NCBI GenBank assembly: GCA_913047325.1
Contig: CAJWTP010000009.1
Coordinates: 1-39,273, forward strand
Length of the DNA: 39,273 nucleotides
Source: an uncultured Gammaproteobacteria bacterium
GTDB taxonomy: Bacteria; Pseudomonadota; Gammaproteobacteria; PS1; Pseudothioglobaceae
Direction: 5' to 3'
Shown one piece after another: positions 25,437-33,698 of the stretch. Within the stretch, counting starts at the first letter, position 1. Every line of letters begins with the position of its first letter. The notes under the pieces were generated by a model. It was not told where the DNA came from and searched no databases. It saw nothing but the letters and a program-made list of their open reading frames with translations. Both the position numbers and the translations under genes were made by a program.

Positions 25437-26738
25437 ATGCTTACAAAAGTTCAGTCTGAAAGATTATTTGTTGGTTCAGTAGCGTTGGCCTTTGTTTCAT
25501 TGATATTAGCCACTGTTGGGATAAAATCCCAGCTATTTCAAAATATTCAGTACCTAATTCTACTTTTTTCCTCCCTTTCAGTAATTTGGATTGGATTTAA
25601 GGCTGGCAAATTTATATTTATTACGAATCGACTTCGAAAGCAAGCACTAGGCTGGCTTATTGCAGCAACATTCTCAGCAACGCTTTGGTTATTTGCTCAA
25701 AAAGATATTCAGTTAATATTTCCAGTACTTAAAGGCTATCGCAAAGTCTGGAATACATTCGAGCCTTTCGCTTTGTTCGCGACAGTTGTTTGTATTTTAT
25801 TTGCTTTAATATTGTTTATCGTTGGATCGAGAGATTCTAAATTAGTGCGCCCAGGATTTATTGAGCGCTCCCTTGTTAATAATTTGTCTAGCAAAATTGC
25901 AGCATTGCCTATGGTGTTTACTGCTATAGGTGTTTTCGTTATAGCAACCTTGTGGACGGTTTATCATTCGTTTACGAATAGCCGTATGCTTCCAAAAAGT
26001 GAGTTTGTTGGGCTTGGTCAATATGAGCGTCTCTGGAGCTCTGATCGCTGGTATATCTCGATAGAGAATCTTGCAATTTATGGGATCTGTTCGTTGATTT
26101 TTTCACTTTTTATTGGTTTTATGTTGGCGGCCTTATTAGATCAAAAAACAAGGTTTGAAAACACTTTTAGGACAATTTTTTTATACCCATTTGCTCTTAG
26201 TTTTATTGTTACTGGTTTGGTTTGGCAATGGATTCTAAATCCAGATTATGGCGTTCAGAAAATTGTTCGCTCGTTAGGGTTTGACTCCTTTGTATTTAAT
26301 CCACTCTATGATTTAGATATAGTTATTTATGGGATTTTGGTTGCTGGTCTTTGGCAGGGGACAGGTTTTATTATGTGCCTGATGCTGGCAGGTCTGCGCG
26401 GAATTGACCAGGAAATCTGGAAGGCAGCCAGAGTTGACGGTATTCCGATGTGGAAAACCTATATACGCATCGTGATTCCAATGATGCGTCCAGTTTTTAT
26501 CACAACACTTGTTATTATTGCCGCTGGAATAATTAAAGTATACGATTTGGTTGTTGCTCAAACCTCTGGTGGTCCAGGAATCTCTTCAGAGGTACCTGCA
26601 AAATATGTATACGACTATATGTTTAGCGCTCAAAATCTGGGTCAAGGCTTTGCTGCCTCTACTATGATGTTAGTGTCTGTTCTGATTGTTTTGATTCCTT
26701 TTGCCTATTTAGAGTTTGGGAGACGCAAGCATGGCTGA
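25437..26738 (+). CDS. Sugar ABC importer 2, GtsB-like permease with extra N-terminal membrane domain
   Basis: 433 residues, against about 290 for the GtsB copy at 31871. The first 150 residues are an added hydrophobic region with about four predicted helices (10-29, 37-58, 70-87 and 108-130). The ordinary permease domain starts near KIAALPMVFTAIGVFV (153-168) and continues with NSRMLPKSEFVGLGQYERLW, which matches the GtsB pattern. The EAA loop is WKAARVDGIPMWKTYIRIVI (328-347). The stop overlaps the next permease start by eight bases. It forms the channel with the next gene product. The extra domain is unexplained; it may regulate or anchor the complex. No strong ribosome site is seen before the ATG. 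Confidence 0.85.
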   Translation: MLTKVQSERLFVGSVALAFVSLILATVGIKSQLFQNIQYLILLFSSLSVIWIGFKAGKFIFITNRLRKQALGWLIAATFSATLWLFAQKDIQLIFPVLKGYRKVWNTFEPFALFATVVCILFALILFIVGSRDSKLVRPGFIERSLVNNLSSKIAALPMVFTAIGVFVIATLWTVYHSFTNSRMLPKSEFVGLGQYERLWSSDRWYISIENLAIYGICSLIFSLFIGFMLAALLDQKTRFENTFRTIFLYPFALSFIVTGLVWQWILNPDYGVQKIVRSLGFDSFVFNPLYDLDIVIYGILVAGLWQGTGFIMCLMLAGLRGIDQEIWKAARVDGIPMWKTYIRIVIPMMRPVFITTLVIIAAGIIKVYDLVVAQTSGGPGISSEVPAKYVYDYMFSAQNLGQGFAASTMMLVSVLIVLIPFAYLEFGRRKHG

Positions 26739-27639
26739 TTCTGCCGTTGTACATTCGATAGATGGACCCAGCGGGCCAAAACCACGCAAAACGCTGAGCC
26801 GCAGAAATATCATTCTTTACGGGACATTGTTCGTCGTTGCGGTATATTACCTGATTCCGCTTTATGTGATGTTGGTTACATCGGTCAAGGGTATGCCGGA
26901 AATTCGCATGGGGAATATTTTTTCATTGCCCCTTGAGATAACTTTCGAACCTTGGGTCAAAGCATGGAGTCAGGCTTGCACAGGGCTCAATTGTGACGGC
27001 TTGTCACGAGGATTCTGGAATTCAGTTAAAATCACCGTACCTTCGGTTGTTATATCGATCGCAATCGCATCAATTAATGGCTACGCTTTGGCAAACTGGC
27101 GCTTTAAGGGAGCCAATCTGTTTTTTACTATATTAATATTTGGCGCATTTATTCCTTATCAGATTATGATTTATCCACTTGTAATACTGTTACGTGATTT
27201 GGGACTTTATACAAAATTACCTGGCTTAATTCTTATTCATACTATTTTTGGAATGCCTATTTTGACACTATTATTTCGTAATTATTTCACCACCATCCCT
27301 GAAGAGCTTTTTAAAGCTGCTAGAGTCGATGGGGCCGGATTTTGGGGAATATACTTCCGCGTCATGATGCCGATGTCACTACCAATATTCGCCGTCGCTA
27401 TTGTTTTGCAGGTGACGGGTATTTGGAATGACTTTCTATTTGGAGTGATCTATACCAAGCCGGCAAACTACCCAATGACTGTTCAACTAAATAACATTGT
27501 GAACTCTGTTCTAGGGGTGAAAGAATATAACGTAAATATGGCCGCTACCTTGTTGACGGGACTGGTGCCTTTGGCCATCTATTTTATTTCAGGCAAACTC
27601 TTCGTGCGCGGTATTGCTGCCGGCGCAGTTAAAGGATAA
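26731..27639 (+). CDS. Sugar ABC importer 2, GtsC-like permease
   Basis: 302 residues from the ATG at 26731, chosen because GGGAG lies eight bases upstream; an in-frame TTG at 26716 is less likely. A 25-residue cytosolic tail rich in Pro and basic residues precedes helix 1 (IILYGTLFVVAVYYLIPLYV). The EAA loop is FKAARVDGAGFWGIYFRVMM, and the end KLFVRGIAAGAVKG is the GtsC-type C-terminus, nearly the same as the 32740 copy (KYFVRGLTAGAVKG). A CTGLNCDGL segment in the external loop parallels CTGSECEGL in that copy. Overlaps the previous gene and is followed eight bases later by the ATPase. Confidence 0.88.
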   Translation: MADSAVVHSIDGPSGPKPRKTLSRRNIILYGTLFVVAVYYLIPLYVMLVTSVKGMPEIRMGNIFSLPLEITFEPWVKAWSQACTGLNCDGLSRGFWNSVKITVPSVVISIAIASINGYALANWRFKGANLFFTILIFGAFIPYQIMIYPLVILLRDLGLYTKLPGLILIHTIFGMPILTLLFRNYFTTIPEELFKAARVDGAGFWGIYFRVMMPMSLPIFAVAIVLQVTGIWNDFLFGVIYTKPANYPMTVQLNNIVNSVLGVKEYNVNMAATLLTGLVPLAIYFISGKLFVRGIAAGAVKG

Positions 27640-27646
27640 ATAAAAA

Positions 27647-28741
27647 ATGAATAGTATAGAAATTAAAAAACTGTCTCTTAATTTTGGCGAAGTTGTGGTC
27701 CTCAAGGACCTCAATCTAACGATTGAAAAAGGAGAATTTTTGGTGCTCTTGGGAGCTTCAGGTTGCGGCAAATCAACATTGCTGAACTGCGTCGCCGGAC
27801 TCTTGGATATTACTGATGGGCAGATTTTTATCAATGGGAAAAACGTTACCTGGGATGAACCTGCGCAGAGGGGTATTGGAATGGTATTTCAATCCTATGC
27901 ACTTTATCCGCAAATGACGGTCAAGGGCAACCTGTCGTTCGGTCTGAAAAATGCAGGCCTACCAAAAGAGGAAATTGAAAAACGCGTCAAGCACGCTTCA
28001 GAGATTCTGCAGATTGAATCGCTTTTGGATCGTAAACCTGCTGCCCTGTCTGGTGGCCAACGCCAGAGAGTTGCAATAGGTCGTGCTTTGGTTCGGGATG
28101 TTGAAGTTTTTCTGTTTGATGAGCCTTTATCTAATTTGGATGCTAAGTTGCGTACTGAGCTCAGAGTCGAGATTAAGCGGCTACACCAGAAGCTCGACAA
28201 TACCATGATTTATGTGACCCATGACCAGATTGAAGCCATGACTTTGGCAGACCGAATTGCCATTATGAGAGACGGTCTCATTCAGCAATTGGATACCCCT
28301 AAGAAAATTTATAGCAATCCTGTCAACAAATACGTTGCTGGATTTATTGGTTCGCCGAGTATGAACTTCTTAAAGGGCACAATATTGCAGAATAACAAAC
28401 CCATATTTAAGTTGGAAGGGGGGTGGTGTGAATCACCTGATCTGAGTAATTACATATTTCAAGAAAGTATTAAGGCTGAAACGCAGGTTTGGTTAGGTAT
28501 ACGTCCTGAGAGTGTTGTGGTTGGAGGTGAGGCCGAAAATATGCCGGTGAACTTTAGTCTCGAAGTAGAAGTTTTTGAACCTATGGGGGCGGACACATTG
28601 GTATGGTCACAGATAGGCGGTCAGGAGTTTCGTTTTATGATTGATGGCAATACTTCAGTAAACGTTGGTGACAGAGTTACAGTTGGTTTTGACCCAGCTC
28701 ATGCGTCAATCTTTGATTTTGACAATGAGGAGCGTTTGTAA
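27647..28741 (+). CDS. Sugar ABC importer 2, MalK/GtsD-like ATPase
   Basis: 364 residues. Walker A GASGCGKST at 36-44 (Ala replaces the usual Pro), Q-loop FQSYALYP, signature LSGGQ at 134-138, Walker B FLFDEP with Asp158-Glu159, and switch His192 in VTHDQIEAM. A MalK-type regulatory domain follows from about 235, with GIRPES near 285. It powers importer 2 and starts eight bases after the permease stop. A 206-bp gap with inverted repeats separates it from the beta-glucosidase gene. Confidence 0.92.
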   Translation: MNSIEIKKLSLNFGEVVVLKDLNLTIEKGEFLVLLGASGCGKSTLLNCVAGLLDITDGQIFINGKNVTWDEPAQRGIGMVFQSYALYPQMTVKGNLSFGLKNAGLPKEEIEKRVKHASEILQIESLLDRKPAALSGGQRQRVAIGRALVRDVEVFLFDEPLSNLDAKLRTELRVEIKRLHQKLDNTMIYVTHDQIEAMTLADRIAIMRDGLIQQLDTPKKIYSNPVNKYVAGFIGSPSMNFLKGTILQNNKPIFKLEGGWCESPDLSNYIFQESIKAETQVWLGIRPESVVVGGEAENMPVNFSLEVEVFEPMGADTLVWSQIGGQEFRFMIDGNTSVNVGDRVTVGFDPAHASIFDFDNEERL

Positions 28742-28947
28742 ATATGGCTCAAGATTGATAATTAAAAGATTCAATTTGGGGTAGTGGTGACCTCCATGTA
28801 GAACTCTCCTATTGGTTTGTCCATCAAAATTGAATTTGTTAGGAGATTAACGGCTTAGCTGATGGCGACTTCTCCTGCCATCAGCAAAAGCTTTAATTGA
28901 AGTTGCTAGTGATTAAATGATAAACAACAATATATATTTTCGGAGTA
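28742..28947. other. Structured intergenic region with two inverted repeats
   Basis: Two exact inverted repeats are seen. The first is attcaattt (28769-28777) with aaattgaat (28827-28835), enclosing 49 bases. The second is gctgatggc (28858-28866) with gccatcagc (28877-28885) around a 10-base loop. The second hairpin is followed by aaaagcttt, not a good T-run, so neither is a standard terminator. They may stabilise or process the mRNA, or be a small RNA. No protein gene is seen. Confidence 0.45.
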
Positions 28948-30282
28948 ATGATGTATAAATTTCTAAAAGACTCAAAATTATGTGACCCAAAATTTCTTTT
29001 TGGGGTAGCCACCGCATCTTATCAAATTGAAGGCGCAACAAGCGTTGACGAGCGTTGTCCATCAATTTGGGATACTTTCTGTGCTAAGCCTGGTGCAGTC
29101 TACAAACAACATAACGGGGATGTCGCCTGCGATCATTACCATCTATATCAGGATGATGTTAACTTGATTGCAAGTCTGGGTATGGGTGCCTATCGCCTTT
29201 CAATAGCGTGGCCTCGAATCATCAAGTTCGATGGAAGCATTAACCAAAAAGGTCTCGATTTTTACGACCGAGTCATTAGTGCACTGGAAGAGAAAAATTT
29301 AACCATCATGGCTACGCTCTATCATTGGGACTTGCCACAATATCTAGATGACGAGGGTGGCTGGCTGAATCGGGAAACTGCCTATAAATATGCCGAATAT
29401 GTTGAAGTTGTGAGTTCATATTTTGGTGACAGAATTGATTTTTATGCCACCTTGAATGAACCATGGTGTAGCGCCTTTCATGGCTACCGTGACGGCAAGC
29501 ATGCCCCAGGAATTACAGACGATAGGTCCGCCTTTCTGGCTTCCCATAATTTACTACTAGCCCATGGTCTAGCTGTCCCCATATTAAGAAAAAATGCGCC
29601 AAGTTCCAAGCACGGTATTGTGCTTAACTTTACCCCTGCTTATCCAGCTAATGAGTCTGCCAAAGATGTCGCTGATTTTGCTGATGAATACAATCATTGG
29701 TTTATTAAGCCGATTATGGAGGGTGAATATCCCGAGAGTGTCTATCAGCACTATATTGACGTGATGCCAACTATCGAAGATGGTGATATGGGTATTATTA
29801 ACGCCAAAATTGACTTTTTGGGGGTTAATAACTATTCCCGAGGTGTAATCGATCAGGACGGCCAATATCCAAACTATAAAGAAGTTCATTTGAGTGATGT
29901 TGAGCGCACCCATATTGGCTGGGAAGTTTATCCCGAAGGGTTACTTAAGTTGCTGACAGACCTTAATCAAACCTACCAATTGCCTCCTATCTATATCACT
30001 GAAAACGGAGCCGCTGTAGATGACCAAGTTGTCGATGGTGCTGTGGAGGATGAACAGCGCTGTCGTTATTACCAGAACCATTTATCCTCTGTTGATCAGG
30101 CGATCCGTAAAGGAGTCGATATTAGGGGATATTTTGCTTGGAGCTTGATGGATAATTTTGAATGGGCTGAGGGATACAAGATGCGTTTTGGTATAGTCTA
30201 TGTTGATTATAAAACGCAGAAAAGAATACCTAAACGTAGCGCATTATGGTTTAAAGAATTTTTAGATTCCCGTCAGCAATAA
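28948..30282 (+). CDS. Glycoside hydrolase family 1 beta-glucosidase
   Basis: 444 residues, the usual size of bacterial GH1 enzymes. It removes terminal beta-linked glucose (or galactose) from short sugars with retention. Acid/base Glu171 is in TLNEPW and nucleophile Glu352 in YITENGA. Other family marks are FLFGVATASYQIEGA near the start, YHWDLPQYLDDEGGW, HNLLLAHG, and YFAWSLMDNFEWAEGY. There is no signal peptide, so it acts on imported sugars in the cytosol. Two ATGs are adjacent (28948 and 28951); cggag spacing suits the second slightly better. It sits between importer 2 and gtsABCD and links them: importer 2 may bring its substrate and its glucose product enters the downstream pathway. 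Confidence 0.95.
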   Translation: MMYKFLKDSKLCDPKFLFGVATASYQIEGATSVDERCPSIWDTFCAKPGAVYKQHNGDVACDHYHLYQDDVNLIASLGMGAYRLSIAWPRIIKFDGSINQKGLDFYDRVISALEEKNLTIMATLYHWDLPQYLDDEGGWLNRETAYKYAEYVEVVSSYFGDRIDFYATLNEPWCSAFHGYRDGKHAPGITDDRSAFLASHNLLLAHGLAVPILRKNAPSSKHGIVLNFTPAYPANESAKDVADFADEYNHWFIKPIMEGEYPESVYQHYIDVMPTIEDGDMGIINAKIDFLGVNNYSRGVIDQDGQYPNYKEVHLSDVERTHIGWEVYPEGLLKLLTDLNQTYQLPPIYITENGAAVDDQVVDGAVEDEQRCRYYQNHLSSVDQAIRKGVDIRGYFAWSLMDNFEWAEGYKMRFGIVYVDYKTQKRIPKRSALWFKEFLDSRQQ

Positions 30283-30356
30283 TTGTTTTTATTGAGCAAG
30301 ATTTCGCACACTCTTTCTTTCAATTAACTGAATAACAAGTTAAGTTATGAATTAGT

Positions 30357-30385
30357 TTGTTTCAATTTGTAACAATTTGAAACAA
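30357..30385. promoter_or_regulatory. Phased TTGNNNCAA array upstream of gtsA (3 copies)
   Basis: TTGTTTCAA (30357-30365), TTGTAACAA (30367-30375) and TTGAAACAA (30377-30385), each separated by one T, so the period is 10 bp. The whole block with one flanking base each side (30356-30386) is a near-perfect 31-bp palindrome, with mismatches only at the two linkers and the centre. No well-spaced -10 box is seen, so this is more likely a regulator array than a promoter repeat. It lies about 100 bp before gtsA. Confidence 0.65.
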
Positions 30386-30486
30386 ATCGGAACACTATGT
30401 TGCTTAACTATCAATAAACTGGAGTCTCTACTCAATGTTGGGTAGATTTGTTTCATAACTAAATATTTCAATGGAGAGAGAAAATT

Positions 30487-31743
30487 ATGAAAAATACGAT
30501 GAAAATATCAACGCTAGCGGCCACAGCGCTTCTAGCAACTACAACATCGGTAAGTGCCGGTGATGTAGAAGTTTTACACTGGTGGACTAGCGGAGGCGAA
30601 GCTGCAAGTGTAAATTACTTAAAAGACAAGTTGAGTGATGCCGGGGTTGGTTGGACTGACTTCGCTGTTGCTGGTGGTGGTGGTGAAAACGCCATGACCG
30701 TACTTAAGTCTCGCGCTATATCAGGCAACCCGCCAACTGCAGCGCAAATCAAAGGTCCATCCATTCAAGAATGGGGCGATCTTGGATTCTTAGCAGATAT
30801 CGATGGTGTTGCTAAAGCTAACGACTGGGACAACCTATTACCTGCAGTGGTTTCAGATGTAATGAAGCACGATGGTAAATATGTTGCTGCGCCAGTAAAC
30901 GTACACCGCGTTAACTGGATGTGGTCTAACCCAGAAGTATTCCGCTATGCTGGTGCAACTATCCCAACAACATGGGATGACTTTATGGTGCAAGCTGCGA
31001 AACTTGAAAAAGCTGGCTTTATTGCTCTAGCACATGGTGGACAGGCTTGGCAAGATGCAACGTTGTTTGAAGCAGTTGTACTTGGTGTAGGTGGAGCTGA
31101 TTACTACAACAGTGCCTTTGTTAGTCCGGTAGATTTAGATGTTTTGAAGAGTGACACTACAGTAGAAGTCTTCGAAACTTTCGGAAATCTACGTCAGTTT
31201 ATTGACGCTAATTCACCGGGACGTGACTGGAATGTTGCAACTTCAATGGTAATGGAAGGTAAAGCAGGTATGCAAATAATGGGCGATTGGGCAAAAGGTG
31301 AATTTAAAGTTGCCGGTATGAACGTAGGTACCGATTACGTATGTACTGCGGCACCAGGTACTTCAGGTGGCCATACTTTCAACATCGACTCATTTGCTTT
31401 CTTTGCACAGTCAGATGCTGCTAGAACTGCAGCTCAAAACACAATGGCAGCTGAAATTTTGGGTACTGATTTCCAGACAGTATTCAATCTTAATAAGGGT
31501 TCTATTCCTGCACGCCTAGGTGTGTCAAGAGCTGAGTTCGATTCATGTGCTCACGACTCAATGGATGCCTTTATTGCGGCTTCTGCCAGTGGTTCTCTAG
31601 TACCAAGCTTTGCTCACGGTATGGCAGTATCTTCAGCGGTATCAGGAGCAATTTATGATTCAGCCACAAACTTCTTCAACTCTGACCAGAGTGCGCAAGA
31701 AGGTGCTGATCAACTAGTTGCTGCGGTTGCAGCTGCAATGTAA
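30487..31743 (+). CDS. gtsA: Glucose/mannose ABC importer binding protein GtsA
   Basis: 418 residues. Signal peptide about 1-24 (ending VSA before GDVEV). The mature start VEVLHWWTSGGEAASVNYLK, the sequence FAVAGGGGENAMTVLKSRA, and PVNVHRVNWMW, MQIMGDWAKGEFKVAG and FNLNKGSIPAR are all characteristic of Pseudomonas-type glucose-binding GtsA. It captures glucose (possibly mannose) in the periplasm. It is the first gene of a long plus-strand unit reaching to glucokinase. A ribosome site (ggagagag) precedes it, the phased TTGNNNCAA array lies 100 bp upstream, and a strong hairpin follows. Glucose specificity is inferred from family and gene neighbours. Confidence 0.88.
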   Translation: MKNTMKISTLAATALLATTTSVSAGDVEVLHWWTSGGEAASVNYLKDKLSDAGVGWTDFAVAGGGGENAMTVLKSRAISGNPPTAAQIKGPSIQEWGDLGFLADIDGVAKANDWDNLLPAVVSDVMKHDGKYVAAPVNVHRVNWMWSNPEVFRYAGATIPTTWDDFMVQAAKLEKAGFIALAHGGQAWQDATLFEAVVLGVGGADYYNSAFVSPVDLDVLKSDTTVEVFETFGNLRQFIDANSPGRDWNVATSMVMEGKAGMQIMGDWAKGEFKVAGMNVGTDYVCTAAPGTSGGHTFNIDSFAFFAQSDAARTAAQNTMAAEILGTDFQTVFNLNKGSIPARLGVSRAEFDSCAHDSMDAFIAASASGSLVPSFAHGMAVSSAVSGAIYDSATNFFNSDQSAQEGADQLVAAVAAAM

Positions 31744-31812
31744 GACAAGGGGTTATGTAAGTAAATACTGATTTTTACATCTCCTTTTGTAAAGTAGATA
31801 CTTATATACACT

Positions 31813-31845
31813 TAGGGCGCCTCAATTTAGGCGCCCTATTTCATC
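31813..31845 (+). terminator. GC-rich hairpin between gtsA and gtsB
   Basis: Perfect stem tagggcgcc (31813-31821) with ggcgcccta (31830-31838) and an 8-nt loop, followed by tttcatc. The T-run is short, so it is probably a partial terminator or a 3' stabiliser that raises GtsA over the membrane subunits. Confidence 0.65.
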
Positions 31846-31870
31846 AAAAAATATTAAAATTAGTGACGCT

Positions 31871-32740
31871 GTGCTTAATTATTTAGAAAAACATTTACCA
31901 AAAATTGTATTGGCTCCAACAACAATTGTGATGATTGTTTGTATGTACGGCTTCATCGCTTGGACCGGCTTATTGTCATTAACCAAAAGCAGAATGATGC
32001 CGCAATGGGAATTTGTCGGACTTGACCAGTATGTTCGCCTGTTTGCCAATCCGCGCTGGGATGTCGCAGTTGACAATCTCTTTATTTTCCTAATATTATT
32101 TATCATCATAGCGCTCGTATTAGGCTTATTGTTGGCGATATTCCTTGACCAAAAGATTCGCGTTGAGGGCGCCATAAGAACCATCTACTTGTACCCGATG
32201 GCAATCTCTTTTATTGTTACCGGTACGGCATGGAAATGGATTCTTAATCCTGGATTGGGGATCGAAAAGCTATTCAGAGATTTAGGTTTTGCGGGGTTTG
32301 AATTTCGCTGGCTGGTAGATTCAGATATGGCAATTTATACTATTGTCATTGCAGCTGTGTGGCAGTCCAGCGGTTTTGTGATGGCTCTATTTTTAGCAGG
32401 GCTGAGGGGGGTTGACGACAACCTCACTAAGGCTGCTAAGATTGATGGCGCATCAACAGTTCGGCTTTACTGGCACATTATATTGCCATTAATGAGGCCG
32501 GTATTTTTTAGTGCCATTGTGATTCTTACCCATATCGCTATTAAAAGTTTTGATTTGGTACAAGCATTAACCGGAGGTGGGCCGGGTTATTCCTCTGATT
32601 TGCCGGCAAATTTTATGTACACCTTTTCATTTAACAGAGCACAAATCGGAATGGGTGCTGCTAGTGCAATGATTATGTTGTTCGGTGTTTTAGCCGTTCT
32701 AATCCCTTATTTATATTCTGAATTACGAGAGAAAAAATAA
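31871..32740 (+). CDS. gtsB: Glucose ABC importer permease GtsB
   Basis: 289 residues with six predicted helices. It starts at GTG 31871; an in-frame ATG at 31931 would remove part of helix 1, so the GTG is preferred despite no clear ribosome site. GtsB-type features are LPKIVLAPTTIVMIVCMYGF, VGLDQYVRLFANPRW, RTIYLYPMAISFIVTGTAWK, GLRGVDDNLTKAAKIDGAS (EAA loop) and GGGPGYSSDLPANFMY. It lacks the extra N-terminal domain of the importer 2 homologue. The last base of its stop is the first base of gtsC. It forms the membrane channel with GtsC. Confidence 0.9.
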   Translation: MLNYLEKHLPKIVLAPTTIVMIVCMYGFIAWTGLLSLTKSRMMPQWEFVGLDQYVRLFANPRWDVAVDNLFIFLILFIIIALVLGLLLAIFLDQKIRVEGAIRTIYLYPMAISFIVTGTAWKWILNPGLGIEKLFRDLGFAGFEFRWLVDSDMAIYTIVIAAVWQSSGFVMALFLAGLRGVDDNLTKAAKIDGASTVRLYWHIILPLMRPVFFSAIVILTHIAIKSFDLVQALTGGGPGYSSDLPANFMYTFSFNRAQIGMGAASAMIMLFGVLAVLIPYLYSELREKK

Positions 32741-33609
32741 TGAACCGACAAACGCCATTGAGTATTAATATCGGTCGTGTAATGATCTACCTATTGTTGG
32801 TTGCATTTGCTTTGCTTTATCTAGCTCCCTTATACGTGATGATTGCAACTTCATTCAAAGATATTGAAGAAATTCGAAGTGGTAACTTGATGGCGCCTCC
32901 CCTTAGTCCAACTTTTTATGCTTGGACAAAGGCCTGGTCATCGGCCTGTACAGGTAGTGAATGCGAAGGTTTGGCGCCGTTTTTTTGGAATAGCGTTAAA
33001 ATAGTAGTGCCGGCAGTTTCAATTTCAACAATCATTGGTGCATTTAACGGCTATGCGTTAGCAAAATGGAGATTCAAGGGCAGTGAGTTTTTATTCGGCG
33101 CTCTTCTTTTTGGTTGCTTTATCCCGTTTCAGGTAATACTCTTGCCAATGGCAAAGCTATTGGGTTCGCTAGGTTTGGCTAACACGGTTACCGGATTGGT
33201 AATGGTTCATGTTATATATGGTGTAGCTTTTACGACACTCTTTTTTCGTAATTATTACGTCGGAGTGCCGACAGAATTAGTCCGCGCAGCAAGGCTTGAC
33301 GGGGCAGGATTTTTAAACACCTTTAGGTATATTTTTCTGCCGCTTTCAACCCCCATCTTTGTAGTAACCGTGATATGGCAATTTACTCAAATATGGAACG
33401 ACTTTCTATTCGGCGTAGTTTATTCGGGCGCCGGAACTCAGCCAATAACCGTGGCGCTTAACAATCTTGTTAACACTTCTGTTGGCGGCAAAGAATACAA
33501 TGTCGATATGGCTGCAGCTATTATTGCCGCTCTACCGACACTTGTGGTATACGTGGTTGCTGGAAAATATTTTGTTAGGGGTTTGACAGCAGGAGCGGTT
33601 AAGGGATAG
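32740..33609 (+). CDS. gtsC: Glucose ABC importer permease GtsC
   Basis: 289 residues. Helix 1 (IGRVMIYLLLVAFALLYLAPLYV) is followed by the external loop with CTGSECEGL. The EAA loop is VRAARLDGAGFLNTFRYIFL, and the end is KYFVRGLTAGAVKG. It overlaps gtsB by one base (TAATG), so the two are coupled. The 89-bp gap to gtsD contains no gene, only a small gggac/gtccc pairing (33624-33628 with 33663-33667). It completes the channel of the glucose importer. Confidence 0.92.
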   Translation: MNRQTPLSINIGRVMIYLLLVAFALLYLAPLYVMIATSFKDIEEIRSGNLMAPPLSPTFYAWTKAWSSACTGSECEGLAPFFWNSVKIVVPAVSISTIIGAFNGYALAKWRFKGSEFLFGALLFGCFIPFQVILLPMAKLLGSLGLANTVTGLVMVHVIYGVAFTTLFFRNYYVGVPTELVRAARLDGAGFLNTFRYIFLPLSTPIFVVTVIWQFTQIWNDFLFGVVYSGAGTQPITVALNNLVNTSVGGKEYNVDMAAAIIAALPTLVVYVVAGKYFVRGLTAGAVKG

Positions 33610-33698
33610 TAACTTAGTATGATGGGACGGGTAAATAACAATGTATGTTAAATTTTGTGTTTGTCCCTCCATTATTTTTGCAACAATAGGATAGCGAT

